A model generated the notes under the pieces. It worked only from the letters and a program-made list of their open reading frames with translations, ran no database searches and had not been told where the DNA came from. Shown piece after piece: positions 22,991 through 35,929 of a stretch of DNA of 64,000 nt (its first letter is position 1; each line of letters begins with the position of its first letter). Both the position numbers and the translations under genes were made by a program. The DNA comes from Rhizophagus irregularis (lineage: Eukaryota > Glomeromycota > Glomeromycetes > Glomerales > Glomeraceae), in the NCBI RefSeq assembly GCF_026210795.1, contig NC_089429.1:1488001-1552000 (forward strand), in the 5' to 3' direction.

Positions 22991-23400
22991 TACTTTTATC
23001 TTATTTCTTTCGGGTTTTGTTGGAGCAGCATGTTGCTATGCATGGGCGGGAGCATAGCATGCTTACCTCGTAAGCCTGTGAGTACCAGCTTTTGCTGCAG
23101 TCTCACAGTAGGGCTGGCTGGGAATTATTTGGGGGCGGTATAGTACTATGCGAGGGATGGAGCATAGGCACTTGCTTTTAGTAAGTTCGTGGGTACCAGC
23201 TATTGCTGTAGTCCTGCGATAGGACCGGTCGGTTGTGGAACGGCATGGTGCTATGCGTTTTTCAGGGTGGAGCATAGTGCACTTCTTAGGAAGTCCCTTT
23301 GTGGTAGGGCCGTAGTACTGTGTTATTAGTATATAAATAATGAGTCTTTTCTGCCATTAATAAAATATTTCGACTCTTGTATAAATCGATTGGTAATTAT
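22990..23400 (+). repeat. GC-rich ~105-bp tandem repeat, possible solo LTR
   Basis: Nearly three copies of a unit with GCATGTTGCTATGC, GGAGCATAG, GTGAGTACCAGCTTTTGCTG and CAGTAGGGCTGG stand out as a GC island in very AT-rich DNA. They are followed by TATAAATAATGAGTC and ATTAATAAAATATTTCGACT, that is, a TATA box and an AATAAA signal about 30 bases apart. That order is expected of an LTR U3-R junction. No flanking retrotransposon ORF or clear target duplication was found, so a solo LTR is a suggestion only; a structured RNA or SINE-like repeat is the alternative. Confidence 0.4.
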
Positions 23401-25200
23401 ATCATAAAATTTTGCACCAGTTTTACTAATAATTATTTATTTAATTTTTTCATGACACATCTTTAATTGTAGCCAATAAAAAAAAAATAAATAAATAAAA
23501 TGAAAAAAGTTATATACTGAAATAGAATCATAATCTTAATTATTATTTAATTACCAGATCAAAATTCTTAGCATACTTCGGTTTTTTTCTTAGAATTTGA
23601 AACTATGAATCAAGAATAATATGGCAAGTTGATATTTATTTTTATTATTTAATGATACTTAAACTTTATTATTATTTCTATTTATTTCTGTGAATAATAA
23701 TTAGTTCATTATTAAACACCATTCTTATTTTTTAATGATAATTTAATTTTTTAGACAATTTTTGCTATAAGGGTTAGAGATTTTGATAAAACTGTGGCCC
23801 TTTTATTATTACATGGTTATTTTTATTTCTTTTTTTGGTTAAAAGGAACCCATTTTCAAGGGTGAAACATAAGAAAATTAATACCTTAATAAACTTGGAG
23901 ATGTAAAGTTTATGAAAATACGAGTTAATTTACTTCTTAACGAAATGATTTTCACGTTTGCGTCAAAGAGTTCAAATAATTAATTGAATAAATCGTTCTG
24001 TTATCGATATAGAATTAGAATATTTGTATTCGTATTATAACTCTTGGATACTGTTATCAAACACAGAATAGGAACGAACTGGAAAAAAAAAGAAATTAAA
24101 AGTAATTTGAAAAGCATCATAAAATACTTGGTAGAAATGTAATTCAGTATTCATACAATTCAAAAATCTAATGCTATTAATTCCGTAATGATACTTAGTC
24201 ATCATTCTTATAATTTACTAATAATCCATAAAGTTTCTTACGTAAAATAATTACAATGGATTATAATGCATATTTGTATTTCCTTAATAATCAGTGATAC
24301 AATCTTCAAGTACTATTTAGAATTTCGTTCCTAAATTTGTTTATATGAAAAATTATAATAAATAATTTTCATTAAAAAAAAAATGTGGGACGAGATTTCC
24401 TTATAATAAATAAATAATTAAAAATAAAATAAAAATAAAAAAAAAAAACCAAAAAAAATCTCCTGAATTTTGTAGTACCACATTATTAAAAGAAATCTAC
24501 AGGAAAAGACTAATTTTAGATGGAACAAACTTGATTCCAGAAAATGATGACAATAGAACGATTTTCCTTAACATTGGATAGATATCATTCATTTAAATGC
24601 AATACCCTGGGATATTGCGTATGACTAGTTATAACGTTAGATTAAAAGAATTAATTAAAATACTGAACCCGCCAACCGGAAATTTTTTAAACAAAATTTT
24701 TCATAAAAGCAATGACAAATAAACGTAAAAAACAAATATTTTCTTGTAATAAATGCATGAATATGTAAAGAAAATACTAGAGGGAATAAAGTAAAATTGA
24801 CCAATTAAAAAAATTTTAATTTTTAATAGAGTATTTGGTAATATTATTTGTTTGGTTAAAATAAATGAATATATAAAACAAACATGCAAGAATTATGGAC
24901 AATTTTCATTATAAATATATTAACGTACATGACAAGTTTTTTTGTATTGTTTTTTGTGTGTGTGTTTAAAAATTTAAAGTTTACCGTTATAAATTTGTAA
25001 AAGTTGGTAATACATAAGTTAATTTAAACCTATCGTAGATTTTGCTTTACGCACGCGGCATTATTCGAATAAGGAGATTGGTAACACAAACGTCCATATG
25101 GCGTTAAACAAAATTATTACGTGCTACATAAATTCCAGATAAATTGATTCCCCAACCCCCTAATTAGTTAAAAAAAAAATATTTTTTTTATGCGATTATT
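23400..25200. other. AT-rich stretch without recognisable gene
   Basis: No protein similarity was recognised in either strand. A-rich tracts (24370-24470) and short dispersed palindromes are present. The last few hundred bases should hold the promoter of the methyltransferase gene at 25227. Confidence 0.4.
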
Positions 25201-25226
25201 TATTTCATCTTATTTTATTCTTAATA

Positions 25227-26478
25227 ATGGGTAATAAAAATTCACATATCAAGAATAAACGATCATCAATAAAAAAAATACCAGAATTTGAAAAAATAGA
25301 ATCAGAACAAGAAAGACAAGAAGAGCTATTGGACTATTATTTATCGACTGATACCGGTTCTATTGATAGATTACATATGTATCACTTTCTTAAAGGATAT
25401 ATATTTCAAGGTAATTTTTCTTCCCCGATTGAGGATATAATAATTGAAGGAGGGTGTAAGGTTTTAGATATTGGGTAAGTGACATCTTTTCGTCAAATAT
25501 TTTGAGGAATTTTGTGATATTGAATCATTATTTATATTTAAAGATGTGGTCCTGGTACATGGTTATTAGATTTATCGAATAAATATGAAAATTCTTATTT
25601 TTTTGGTGTAGATATTAAACCAATATTTCCACGAGAGGTAATGAAAGTTTTAAATTTTTTTTATTTTATTTTATTTTATTATGAAATAATACCGAAATTT
25701 TAATCTTTATAAATTGATAGATAAAACCAAATAATCTTGAATTCATCGAAGCTGACGTAACTAATGGATTATCATTTCGTGATAACGAATTTGATTTAAC
25801 ACATGCAGATTTAATGGGCCTTATGTTTACGCCAGAACAATGGGATATCGTTCTTTCTGAACTCATTAGGTACATTATTTCTTTTTTTTTTTAATTATTA
25901 TCCATATTTTTGAGAAATTACGCCAACCTGTGCTGATTTATATATATATTTTTTTCAGAGTAACGAAACCAGGTGGATATATTGAAATATCTGATAGACG
26001 TAATAGTTTTGTTGGTGTAGGTCCGATTTATCGTAGATTAACGGACTCAAGTAATTATATTCATTGTTTTTAATCTTAATTTTATGCATTATTTATATTA
26101 TAAAATATTAATTTTTTTTTTTTTTGTAAAACATAATTAATTACAGTTTGGGCATCATTTTTAAAACGAAATATAGACGCCAAATTGATTTATAATCTAG
26201 ATTCAAAATTTGAATTACAACCAAATATAGGAAAAGTTCATCGAATTGAAAAAGATCTTATCGTGGGACCTAATGGAGGTAAAATTGGTTTAGTTTTTCA
26301 AGATATTGCCGTTTCTTATTTTAATTCAGATATGACATGTAAAGTTGTAAGTGAGGAAATAGGAATTTCTGAAGAAGAATATAAAAATATGGCAGAAAAA
26401 TTAGCTGAAGAATTTGAACAAACTAGCACTGAATGTGTTCATGTTAGATTTTGGGCTCAAAAACAATTAATGGATTAA
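25227..26478 (+). CDS. Class I SAM-dependent methyltransferase
   Basis: Five exons (25227-25474, 25544-25637, 25721-25869, 25959-26050, 26147-26478) join in phase to 304 aa. The exon 1/2 junction creates motif I, VLDIGCGPGTWLLDLS. An acidic motif II follows (FFGVDIKPIFP), then EADVTNGLSF, and motif VI, VTKPGGYIEISD. This is the Rossmann core of Methyltransf_11/25-type enzymes, which transfer a methyl group from S-adenosylmethionine. The N-terminal region (MGNKNSHIKNKRSSIKK) starts Met-Gly-Asn-Lys, a potential N-myristoylation site with basic residues that would favour membrane contact. The substrate cannot be deduced. An AATAAA lies 5 bases after the stop. Introns are 69-96 bp with GTAAGT- or GTAATG-like donors. 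The gene appears intact. Confidence 0.9.
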
Positions 26479-26482
26479 TAGC

Positions 26483-26488
26483 AATAAA
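26483..26488 (+). promoter_or_regulatory. Putative polyadenylation signal of the methyltransferase
   Basis: AATAAA directly downstream of the stop codon. In DNA this AT-rich the motif is frequent, so the assignment rests on position alone. Confidence 0.3.
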
Positions 26489-26599
26489 TAATATATAGTA
26501 AAGAATGTAAAAATCATTAATATTTTTATTATCAGTATGTAAATTTTATTTATATTAGCATTCTTATTTAATTTATAAAAATCTTAATATTTATGATAT

Positions 26600-28120
26600 T
26601 TAAATTAATATTTATGTAAATAGTTAAAAATAATAATTATTAAAACGTTAACAATAGCGAAACATTCAAGATTGTTTTGATTTTTATACATCAATGGGTA
26701 AATATTTTAAAGAATTAAGTTTTTATTTTATCTATATTATATATCTTATTAATGGCAAGATTGAATAAGTGAAAAAACATTACTTGTTGGGAAGTCATGA
26801 AGCAAAAGTTATAAGTTATTACTAATAACAATATATATGATGAACGTAATTAAAAATCTAAATTTCTCGCCAAATTTATTTAAATTCGATTGGTTATTAA
26901 CCTACGCGCGAACGTGCCGTATTAGGGACTATTAGTAATTTGACCAAATTAATCAATTATCCTTAAATTCTGAATAAAGTATTTAAATATAATTTTTGAA
27001 CGCGATACTAATTCTCTAAACAGAAATTTATACAGTGTAATTTATGAAGTTCATTTTATTTGATTATAAGAAGCCCGTTATAATACAATTTGACGTTCAC
27101 AATCTTGACAAATCATAATCCTGAAGATTCAAAATCCTAACACTCATTACATTATTATTTATTTTGACATAATAATTTTACATTTATCAAGAACTTTTAA
27201 AACTAACGAAATTGATCTACTAGATAATTCACTGATCTTTCGTTCCAAAATAGATATAGGAACATTAGTCCTCAACTCTGTCCTGTCTAAAAAATAAATA
27301 AATAAATAAAAATAAAATAATAAAAAAATTACAAATGATTTTTTTTTTAGCTCGTCCCTCTTGTTTGTATCTCAATGTTTTTCTTGATAAGAAATTTAAA
27401 AGATGCAAAAAATTTTTTTTTTAAATTTTACAAAAAAATGAAGTAATAAAACTTGAAATATTTCATAATTTATCAATTTCAAAGTTATTTGTAATATTAA
27501 TATTAGAATATCATTGATTACCTGAAAACTTTAATAACTCTTTACCAAAAAGTGATACATTATTACATCGTCCCGTATAGCACATTTACCAATTTCTGCA
27601 TTAAAATATATTGATGAAAATATAAGCTAGTATCTGTAGTCATATAAAATAGTTCCATACATAACTTTAGACTTTACCATCACTATCATATCGTCTCTTG
27701 TTGATCTAGACTGTAAAAAATTTATTGGTTTACCTGCTCTTTTATAAAATGAAATGGTTTAAGTGAAATAAAATTTAATTAAATAGGATGTATATCATGT
27801 GACCTTTTCATTGATATATTTCTTCTGAAAAATTTCTTGATGTAAGTTTCTGTATTTGCCTATTATGAGAAAGAAAATATTGTTAATAGTGTGCCAAATA
27901 TTTATTTAATGGAAAGAAGACATAGTTAATTCCTTCTCTAGAATTAGCAGACTTTACCAATAACAAAGTTAGGCTGTCTGCTTGAGTTGGTTATCAAGTG
28001 AACAATTAAAAATAAGAAATAAAAAAAAAGAAATAAAGAAATAAAAAAGAAGAAAAAAAAATAAATAAAATAAAAAAGAATTAAAAAAAAATAAAAGAAT
28101 TAAAAAATTAAAAGAAAAAG
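26600..28120. other. Gene-poor AT-rich stretch with a possible decayed exon
   Basis: Near 27185-27295 a plus-strand frame reads FKTNEIDLLDNSLIFRSKID followed by IGTLVLNSVLSKK and a stop, which looks more like protein than noise. A further fragment near 27530 reads ENFNNSLPKSDTLLHRPV. Neither is recognisable. The rest, including an A-rich tract at 28015-28115, shows nothing. Confidence 0.25.
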
Positions 28121-28320
28121 CAGGTAATCCTAAGTCAACCTTGTGAACTCCCCGACTCAATTGAGTAATCCGTTCTAGATTTTCTTAGGAGTTACCCATT
28201 CCCCCTTCACCAACCCAAGCAAACAAATCCAAGTATTTTCTCCTAAGTAAAATTTGTGAACTCCCCGGCTTAATTAGCAATCCGTTCTAATTTTACTTAG
28301 GAGTTACTCACTTTGCAAAA
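28120..28320. repeat. Duplicated imperfect palindrome
   Basis: Two copies (28128-28196 and 28240-28310) of a ~70-bp sequence: CCTAAGT..TTGTGAACTCCCC, ATCCGTTCTA and CTTAGGAGTTAC. Each is itself an inverted repeat (CCTAAG...CTTAGG). They are probably the ends or halves of a small element. Confidence 0.45.
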
Positions 28321-28329
28321 TAAACAAAA

Positions 28330-31300
28330 CACACCTCTTTTAAGGTCTCCTAAGCCACTTTGCACTCATCTTGGGAAAACCAGTAATGCTCCATTCAGAG
28401 AGCTTTCGTCTGTCATCTACTTTTCAATATTAAATAGTGCTGTAACTGGTAACATTAAATAAAAAAAAGTTCAGACGTTTTTAATAATGAATTTTTTCTA
28501 CTAATACAGCATTAATATCTGTTACTCTTTCTTATACACGTAAAAAATGCAATCGCGCAGAGCAACAAAAAAAAAATAACAACAAAAAAACTGAAAAAAT
28601 CATTAAAAAAATAATTTTTTTTGTTGCACTTTCCCTTCTATCAACGCCCAATAAAACCTATATTTCTATATACAGAGAGTATTTCTATAGATAGTATTTT
28701 TTTTAGAGAGGGTAATATTCTTTTGAGATACTGTAGTATATCATGTTTTATTATTTTTATTACGGACTCTTATAAAGGTTCTTTGGTATGCAAGATAGAA
28801 TTAGTGGAGTATTTTTTAGAGGAAAGTTAGGAAAGTTGGGGTATATATACATTTGTAAAAAGCAAAAAAGGGATTTATTATTTACTGTACCACATACGCG
28901 AAAAAAATGATTAATAATATATGTGACTAATAATGAATTGGCGTAATTTTGATCCGAGCTTACGTGATCCGATTTTAGCCACAATAGATGAAATAGGCTT
29001 ACTTTGAATATTGTGCATTTGTGCGCCTATCGATATTATCGATATCAATATTAAGATACTGTAAAAGCTACAAAAAAACGCGTCAAAATAAAGACGTCAT
29101 TGTATATACTGTCATGGCACTGTACCATATGAGACCATTTACTATGATGGCCACATAGGTATCTCGGTCCCCTACTTAGGCATAATTAGCAGGAACGTTG
29201 TCTCGGTTTTATGTTTTCATCCCGTGGTAAATACTGGCAAAAAAAGAGAGAAATTGAAAGATAATAACAAGTTAAAGTAAGTTATGTAATAGATTAAAAT
29301 ATTATATAATGTCATTTTTTTTTATTTAATTAAGTTGAAAATTCAATGAAATAAATTTAACATATTTCTTATTCAATTTAAGTACTAAAGTGAAAGTGAA
29401 AACAACGTATTTCATTTGTTCTGATCTTTCACCCTGAGTAGAAAATCAAATAGAACAGGTATAGCACGTGAAAAAAGTATTCCATTTGAAATATTTACAC
29501 CCAGATAGGTATCTAAAAAAAAGGAATGTCAGTAAGATCTTACTAATGTTTATTACCCAACCTTACTTTTCATTCTGAAACCCAAGGCTAGACCCATTAG
29601 TAAAATAACCCCTTCCATAGTTTATTTCCAATTCCCGAAATCAAATAATTCAATACGGCCAAGATTCTAGATAGAAAACTATAAAAAATAAGCTATTGCC
29701 TATCGCAATTTTTGTAATTTGAAATACTCAGAAATGTTTTCATGTTGTTTTTGCCTAAAAAACTCCATTTGCAGTGTTCATCTACCGGAATACATTAACA
29801 GAGATTCCTTTACCAATATGAGCTGGAAATTAAAGATCAGAAGAACCGGGAACGTTAAGTAAAAACTTTATTAACGTTCTTTTCATTTTTTGTTAGTACG
29901 GACCAGATGCTTTAGATCAAAGAAAGCGTTAACAGATGGTTTTTACTAACTTTTTCTCTCCTCTTGATTTTTTTGTATTTTTTTTTTATTAAAGAAACAT
30001 TAACTAAATTAACTAATGTTCCTTTTTTTTATAGATTCATTGGTCATGCGTAAACGTCTTACTCTTTTGTGGCATATTGGCCCAGCAAAATTCTATTTTA
30101 GGGCCTGGATGAAAGATTATTATAAAAATAGAACAGCGCGTTCATGTATTTTTTTTATTACCTGCATAATGTAGGTCATTACCATAAAATTATAATAAAC
30201 TTTATTACTTTATTAACAAATCTTAATTCATAAATTTGTTGAATTTTCTTTTTGATAATATAGTAATGAATAAAAAATATATTTAATTAATACAATCTGC
30301 CAATATCTTCGTTGTTCACTTTTTTGTTGATAATGCGTTTATACCGGCGGAGTAATTTACAAAAAATCCATCGTGTTTATTTACGTATAATATCGAATAT
30401 TGATAGTTTATTTTGCGTATTGTAGTATTGTACGTATATCAATTTTTAATGGATATATTAATGTATTTTAAAAATGTTTTAAAAATTTTTATAGTTATGA
30501 TATACACATATCAATTGATTGATCGTATTTCTATTTTTATAAATTTTTATATATCTTCCAAAATAATATCAGTCTATTTTATATAAAACTATTTACGCCG
30601 CGAAAATCATGATATTCCAGTGACTCCCGTGAAATAACTGATTTTCCGTACCATAAAGCCCTTTAATATACTTATTTTAAATTGTAGTTACGTAGTATAA
30701 AAGTAAATATAATTATGTAATAGACTCATATCGGTCATATGAATAAAAGATCTACGCAAAAAAAATTACTCATGCAAATGTGCAAATAGTAATTCTTTAT
30801 GATGTGTAACACATAATCTTGATATGGGTTTTGTTATGAGTATATAATTTAAATAATATAAATATATCTTTGCCTTCTTCTTTTTAAGCCTTTTTTATCT
30901 TTTTTTTAGGTCTAGGTCTTCTCTTTAGTCTTAGGTCCCTTTTCTTTACGTCTTCCTTAAGGTATGTGGGCTGTTGTGTAGGTTTTAGGTTTGTGTGTGG
31001 GTTTGTGTGTTTGTGTGTGGGTCAATGTTGCTGCACCTCAACGCCAACAAGTTTTTAAAAGACTTGGCCAAGTCAGCAACAAATAGTGATTATATATTTT
31101 AAGACTGCTATTTGATTTCGAATAATTGTGCAAAATTTTTCCACAATAACATTCGACATTCTTAGGACTAGCACGCACATTGAACAAATTTTTAACATTC
31201 AAATTTTTGATAATTTGCTATTTTTCGTAATCAATTTTTTTTGCTTAATGTTGTAATAAAAAAGGATTAAACATGACAGACTTTATCAGACGAAAAAGAT

Positions 31301-32310
31301 GAAAAGAATAAAAAGGTGAGAAACGTTAGACTAGACTAACCTACTCAACCAATGGACCTGGTCATTAAATAGAACAAGTGGATGCAATGATAAGGGAAGT
31401 AATGGTTACCATTTTCCTAGTTAATACATGAAATTTACATTATTTTTCTTTTAATGTTCGATAAAAAATTATTGATATTTTATCACATTCTGTACTGTAT
31501 CTGCAACATAGCATGGAATTTTAACTTTTGTAGTTTTATGGATAATCGGAACTAATTTTAATCATGATTTTTTGGGGCGTTTAAATTCCCTAATTTAATA
31601 CGTTTTCCTGCTATAAATTTTAATAATTATTAACATAGATATAAAATAAGATAAAATGAAATAAAATAACATTGAAAGTCAGATAAATATTTACCACTAT
31701 CGTCATGAGTTTCAACATTTAGAAATGTTTCACTTCTTAAGGAGGTCGAAGAACTTTTAAATTTTGTGATGTTAAGCTAAATAATAAATAAATTAAATAC
31801 AATCAGAATTATAATTTAAACAATATATTTTATTATTTTTAATCATTTTTTACACCTTTTAAAACTACACAAAATTTAGGAATAAAGCGCTTAATGACCT
31901 ACTTGTATAAATGGCTCCTGAATGACGATTTTCAGCAAATTCGGTTCCAAATTTCTTTGATGTTACAAATTACATTCTTTTTACTTCAGCTTGATTAAAT
32001 TCTGCCTCTAAAAGCACAATCACCAAAAGTATCACGAATTTTTATTAATCATTAATATAGAGTGATAAACATTTTTTGCAATATTTTTGTGTTTTAACAA
32101 AGAGTGCCTCAATATATTCTCACAATAAATACAATTGTTATCTCCATCATTAAAGAAATAAATTTAATCGGTTTAATTTAGTCAAAAGAATTTCATTATT
32201 TATATGTACTGTACAAATGTTATAGACAAGTAGACAAGTATTTATATTGTGCGTCAAGATGTCGATTTACCTGGCTTACTGTACATTATCGGCCCAATAT
32301 GATTATAACG
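28330..32310. other. Long gene-free stretch
   Basis: About 4 kb without a supportable gene on either strand. A G/T-rich run (GTTTGTGTGTGGGTTTGTGT, 30970-31025) follows a CTTTAGTCTTAGGTCCC pyrimidine-rich segment. There is otherwise only AT-rich DNA. Confidence 0.4.
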
Positions 32311-32561
32311 CCTTTAGTCAGTGTTGTCACGGGACAATGTCCGGGACATGTTACACAAAAAAGAAATGATAACCCCTCGAAATTTTTCTATGATAACCTT
32401 GTTCGATACTTAGCAAAAATGTTTAGCATCCAATTATGCTTAAATATATATAATTTTTGTAGAGAATTTTAAGTTACAGAAGAGTACGGACAGAGCGCGG
32501 ACATGTCCGGGACAACCAAAAAAAGCTGCGGACATCAAAAATGTACAACACTGCCTTTAGT
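32311..32561. mobile_element. hAT-type MITE with perfect 8-bp target duplication
   Basis: The element (32319-32553, 235 bp) has ends CAGTGTTGT and ACAACACTG. CCTTTAGT flanks it on both sides (32311-32318 and 32554-32561). An 8-bp duplication and CAGTG-type ends are hAT hallmarks. Inside, GTCCGGGACATG occurs near both ends. It is non-coding and would depend on a hAT transposase; the hAT remnants at 0.3-1.1 and 62.6-63.1 kb are not evidently the same family. Confidence 0.8.
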
Positions 32562-33679
32562 GTTTTGACCAGAATTGTTAGGCAAGCTATCATCTGATGC
32601 ACGTCAACTGTCAGCTGACGCAAATTGACAATATTTATAACGACAATCTATATCTAGACAATACCTTTATTAAGAGTTAGAAAAAAGATAGAACTTTCTG
32701 TTAAGTATTTTCAGATTTTTCCATGGAATTTTAAGAATTTACTACAATACTACAGAAAAGTCCGTTTAAAAATTTAGAAGTACTTTATCGAAAGGCTAAT
32801 ACAGATAATCGCAATTAACGCATCGACTTACTTAGTTAAGATGCACATGATCAACTAGTGGAAGTACCTAAACATTTCTGATGGAAAGTATGATACAAAT
32901 TAATGAAAAAGGAAACAAACTATTGATGGATTGACGGGGAGTAAAAAAATGAAGACATTTTAATATCTTCTTACGAATTTTTCATAATAGAGGAAGTTTA
33001 GATGGTTTAAATATTAAATCATTTAGGAAAAAATATAAAAAATTAAAAATGTTTAATTAAATTAATTAAAAAAAAATTGTTATTGATGATCATAGTAATC
33101 ATTTTTATTATTTTTCTAATAATCATTTAGATTAAAGTGATAGTTTTTTATTTAATTTATTAAATCTTGTAAAAAATTTGATGGTACATTGATATTTGAT
33201 AATTTGTGAATCTTGTTTTAATAATCTTTCCTTATAACTAATTTATTTACATTTTATACTTTAAAAATCCAGTTATCAAATGAAAATGAATAACCAAATC
33301 ACCATTACCAAAAACTATTTGAAGTTGAAGATATTGAATTATTTAGACCCGTTTGGAAATAGATTTATGTACTATGTATTATTACAGTATGTATTTTAAG
33401 TTTATGTATGAAATAGATTTATTTTTTTAGAATAATATTAAATTAAATAAAATTAATTTCTTTTTCCATTGCCACGATGAACAAATTGACTATACTTGAT
33501 TAATCGACAAAATGGCACAGGAAATTGATAATTTGCGAATTTGCGATACGCAAATATTTAAATGAAAAAATTTTTTATACTTTTGTCTCTTTATTTCCGG
33601 AGAATATAGATACTCGATTTCGTTTTAAAAAAAATTCACAAATTTCTTAATTTCACATATATTATATTTACACACATGA

Positions 33680-34535
33680 ACTTGAAAAATAACTTAGTGA
33701 GATATTCTTGGACTTTGGATCGCATCTTGTGAAGAACTAGTTGAATGTATTCGATCAAAGAACAATAAAATAAGTTTACATGCAGGAATACAAATTTTAC
33801 GAATCAAGTAAGTTGCAGTAATCTGTAAAAATAATTGTTGTTAAACTTTTTGTATGAACTAAAGTTATTAATTATTTCAGATTAATTTTCCTCTCCGGGA
33901 AGATATAAATTATTTTAAAAAAAGACTTGAATATTGTCTATATTTTTAATTAAATGGGGTATAAACTTTTGGATGCGAGAATAGTGATAGGATTAAATGG
34001 AATTAAGCGTTAAAGGTAACGTTATGTGTTATTCCTTTTATTAAAACTACAGACTTTGACGTTTAGAGGGAAAATTAAAGATCGCGTAATTTTACGAAAG
34101 AAAGAAATTGCAAGAAACTAAAAATAGTAATATGTAAGCTGAAATTTTTATCATTCCGTGGAAGTGAGAGTGAACGTGTAATATTCGTTATTTATTTTAT
34201 ATTTAATGTTGAATCAGAATATAGTGAAGATGAATTGACTAAATGGTATTTAGAGAAATCTAATATGCAAGCGAAAAACAATCAAATCGAAAGGAATAAA
34301 ATTTAAGAAGTGGATTAGACGATTTATATAGGCTTGAAATTGTTTTTAACCCATTTAATACAATTATATTTTTTCGAGAATTTTATTTCGTTATTATTAA
34401 TTTACTACCAGTTGATGACGAAATTCCTGAGAATTTGACGATCGATTATTAGTATTTAGTCTTATCTAGTTGTGAATTTGACGGTGGAGCAGAAAACTAC
34501 GAAAAGGCAACAATAATTGAAGAGGAAAATTAGGT
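33680..34535 (+). pseudogene. Decayed or heavily split gene, unknown
   Basis: Several plausible coding fragments follow in order on the plus strand: LGLWIASCEELVECIRSKNN with KISLHAGIQILRIK (33700-33810), FPLREDINYFKKRLEYCLYF (33890), SEYSEDELTKWYLEKSNMQA (34215), SGLDDLYRLEIVFNPF continuing to LLPVDDEIPENLTIDY (34310-34450), and LSSCEFDGGAENYEKATIIE (34465). Stops separate them and not all gaps have intron signals, so this looks like a pseudogene. I do not recognise the family. Confidence 0.35.
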
Positions 34536-35224
34536 GATATTGATTACCTATTATCCTAGACCACTTTTTAAATAAACAGATGTACAACAAGCAATATAAT
34601 CTAATTTTAAATTTAATCTTTTCAAAAAAAAAGAATTCTTCCTTTAATCGCGCATTATTTTTAAAATAAAGTATTATAAGTTCGACGATTGAAATTTTTT
34701 ATGGATCAATTTTAAATTTATTTAAAATGTTTATTTTAATGGCAAGAAGAATTTGCTTAATTTCACTTTTTATAAGTTCTTAATACACTTATTTAATTAC
34801 GTAACAGAGATGATTTAAAATAAAATATCCGTTACTACTGTACTTAATACTTCTGTTCAATTTCGTTCGGTCGGATTTTTCAATTGATTTTGTTGTATCG
34901 AGATATTGAGGTTAATTTGGCCAAAATTATAGTAATTCTGAAAATTACTAATTTACTATAAAGAGATTCTAATCGGTGCGTTCAAACTAAAAAAAAAAGT
35001 ATTAATTTACATATGCAAGCAGGTCTGATTAAAAATATATTATTGTGTCTATTTATTAGTTCAAAAAAAAAAATAACTGCGTTATGGTTAAATTACCTTT
35101 TTTTTTTATATGAACTAAGCAATTTACCTCTTCTTTAATGGAGGGTCCACATTATTTTTAACCGAAAATTATGAAATAAACCGATGTATGAATGTTATAT
35201 TTGTACATTATGAAATGAAAATTA

Positions 35225-35366
35225 AGCATTGCTAAATCCCACCGCAGGTGATTCCAGCATTAGAGATGTTAACGGGCAGAGTTTTTATGCCATTTTTAAT
35301 TCTGCCCAAAATTCTATCCTAATTCTGGCGAGGTGACAATCACCAGCGGTGATATTTAGCAATGCT
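35225..35366. mobile_element. TTGCTAAATCTCACC-family MITE, copy 3 (short)
   Basis: AGCATTGCTAAATCCCACCG with CAGGTGATT at the left pairs with AATCACCAGCGGTGATATTT then AGCAATGCT at the right; 142 bp in total. It is the smallest and most complete-looking copy of the family and shows that AGCATTGCTAAAT is close to the true terminus. Confidence 0.65.
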
Positions 35367-35929
35367 CATGAAAATTTATCAATTTAAATTTTTCTAAAAA
35401 AAAGTAATTTGCAATTTTATGCGTGGAAGTTTACGTTTCGCTTTCTTTGTTTCATTACTCCAATCTTGAAAATAAAATTAAAATTAATTTTCTAATTTTT
35501 GCAGTTTTATAGGGATAAAAAAAAGATTAACTATAAATAATATGAATACATGTAAACGGAATGACTACTGTAATTTATTGCTTTTTGTAAATATTGCAAT
35601 TAAAATGCGCTATATTAACTAATATATGTATCTAAGCGTTTTTGTATTATTATTCAAATAGTAATTCTTCCATTTTTCTTCGCTTCTGTTATTTAACATC
35701 ATCATACAATGATGCAAATAGTCATGAAATGTTAGGCATATCCCATGTAAAAATTCCATCCCTATGAAAAAAGCCTGTGTGATTTTTGTTGAAAAAACAT
35801 CCAATTAAATTCACTATGATTTCTGTATATTTGACCATACAATAATTGTGCTAAAAATTGCAATAAATCACACAATAGTTGTATGGCAATCATACAATAA
35901 TCATCCAATTTATGACCTGATTTTATATA

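Noticed and set aside
23063-23275. 70-codon minus-strand frame in the GC-rich repeat
   Set aside because: Covers the tandem units without relation to any protein pattern; composition effect of the GC-rich repeat.
28621-28984. Two overlapping ~70-codon frames on opposite strands
   Set aside because: No splice context, no recognisable similarity, and flanked by plain AT-rich DNA.
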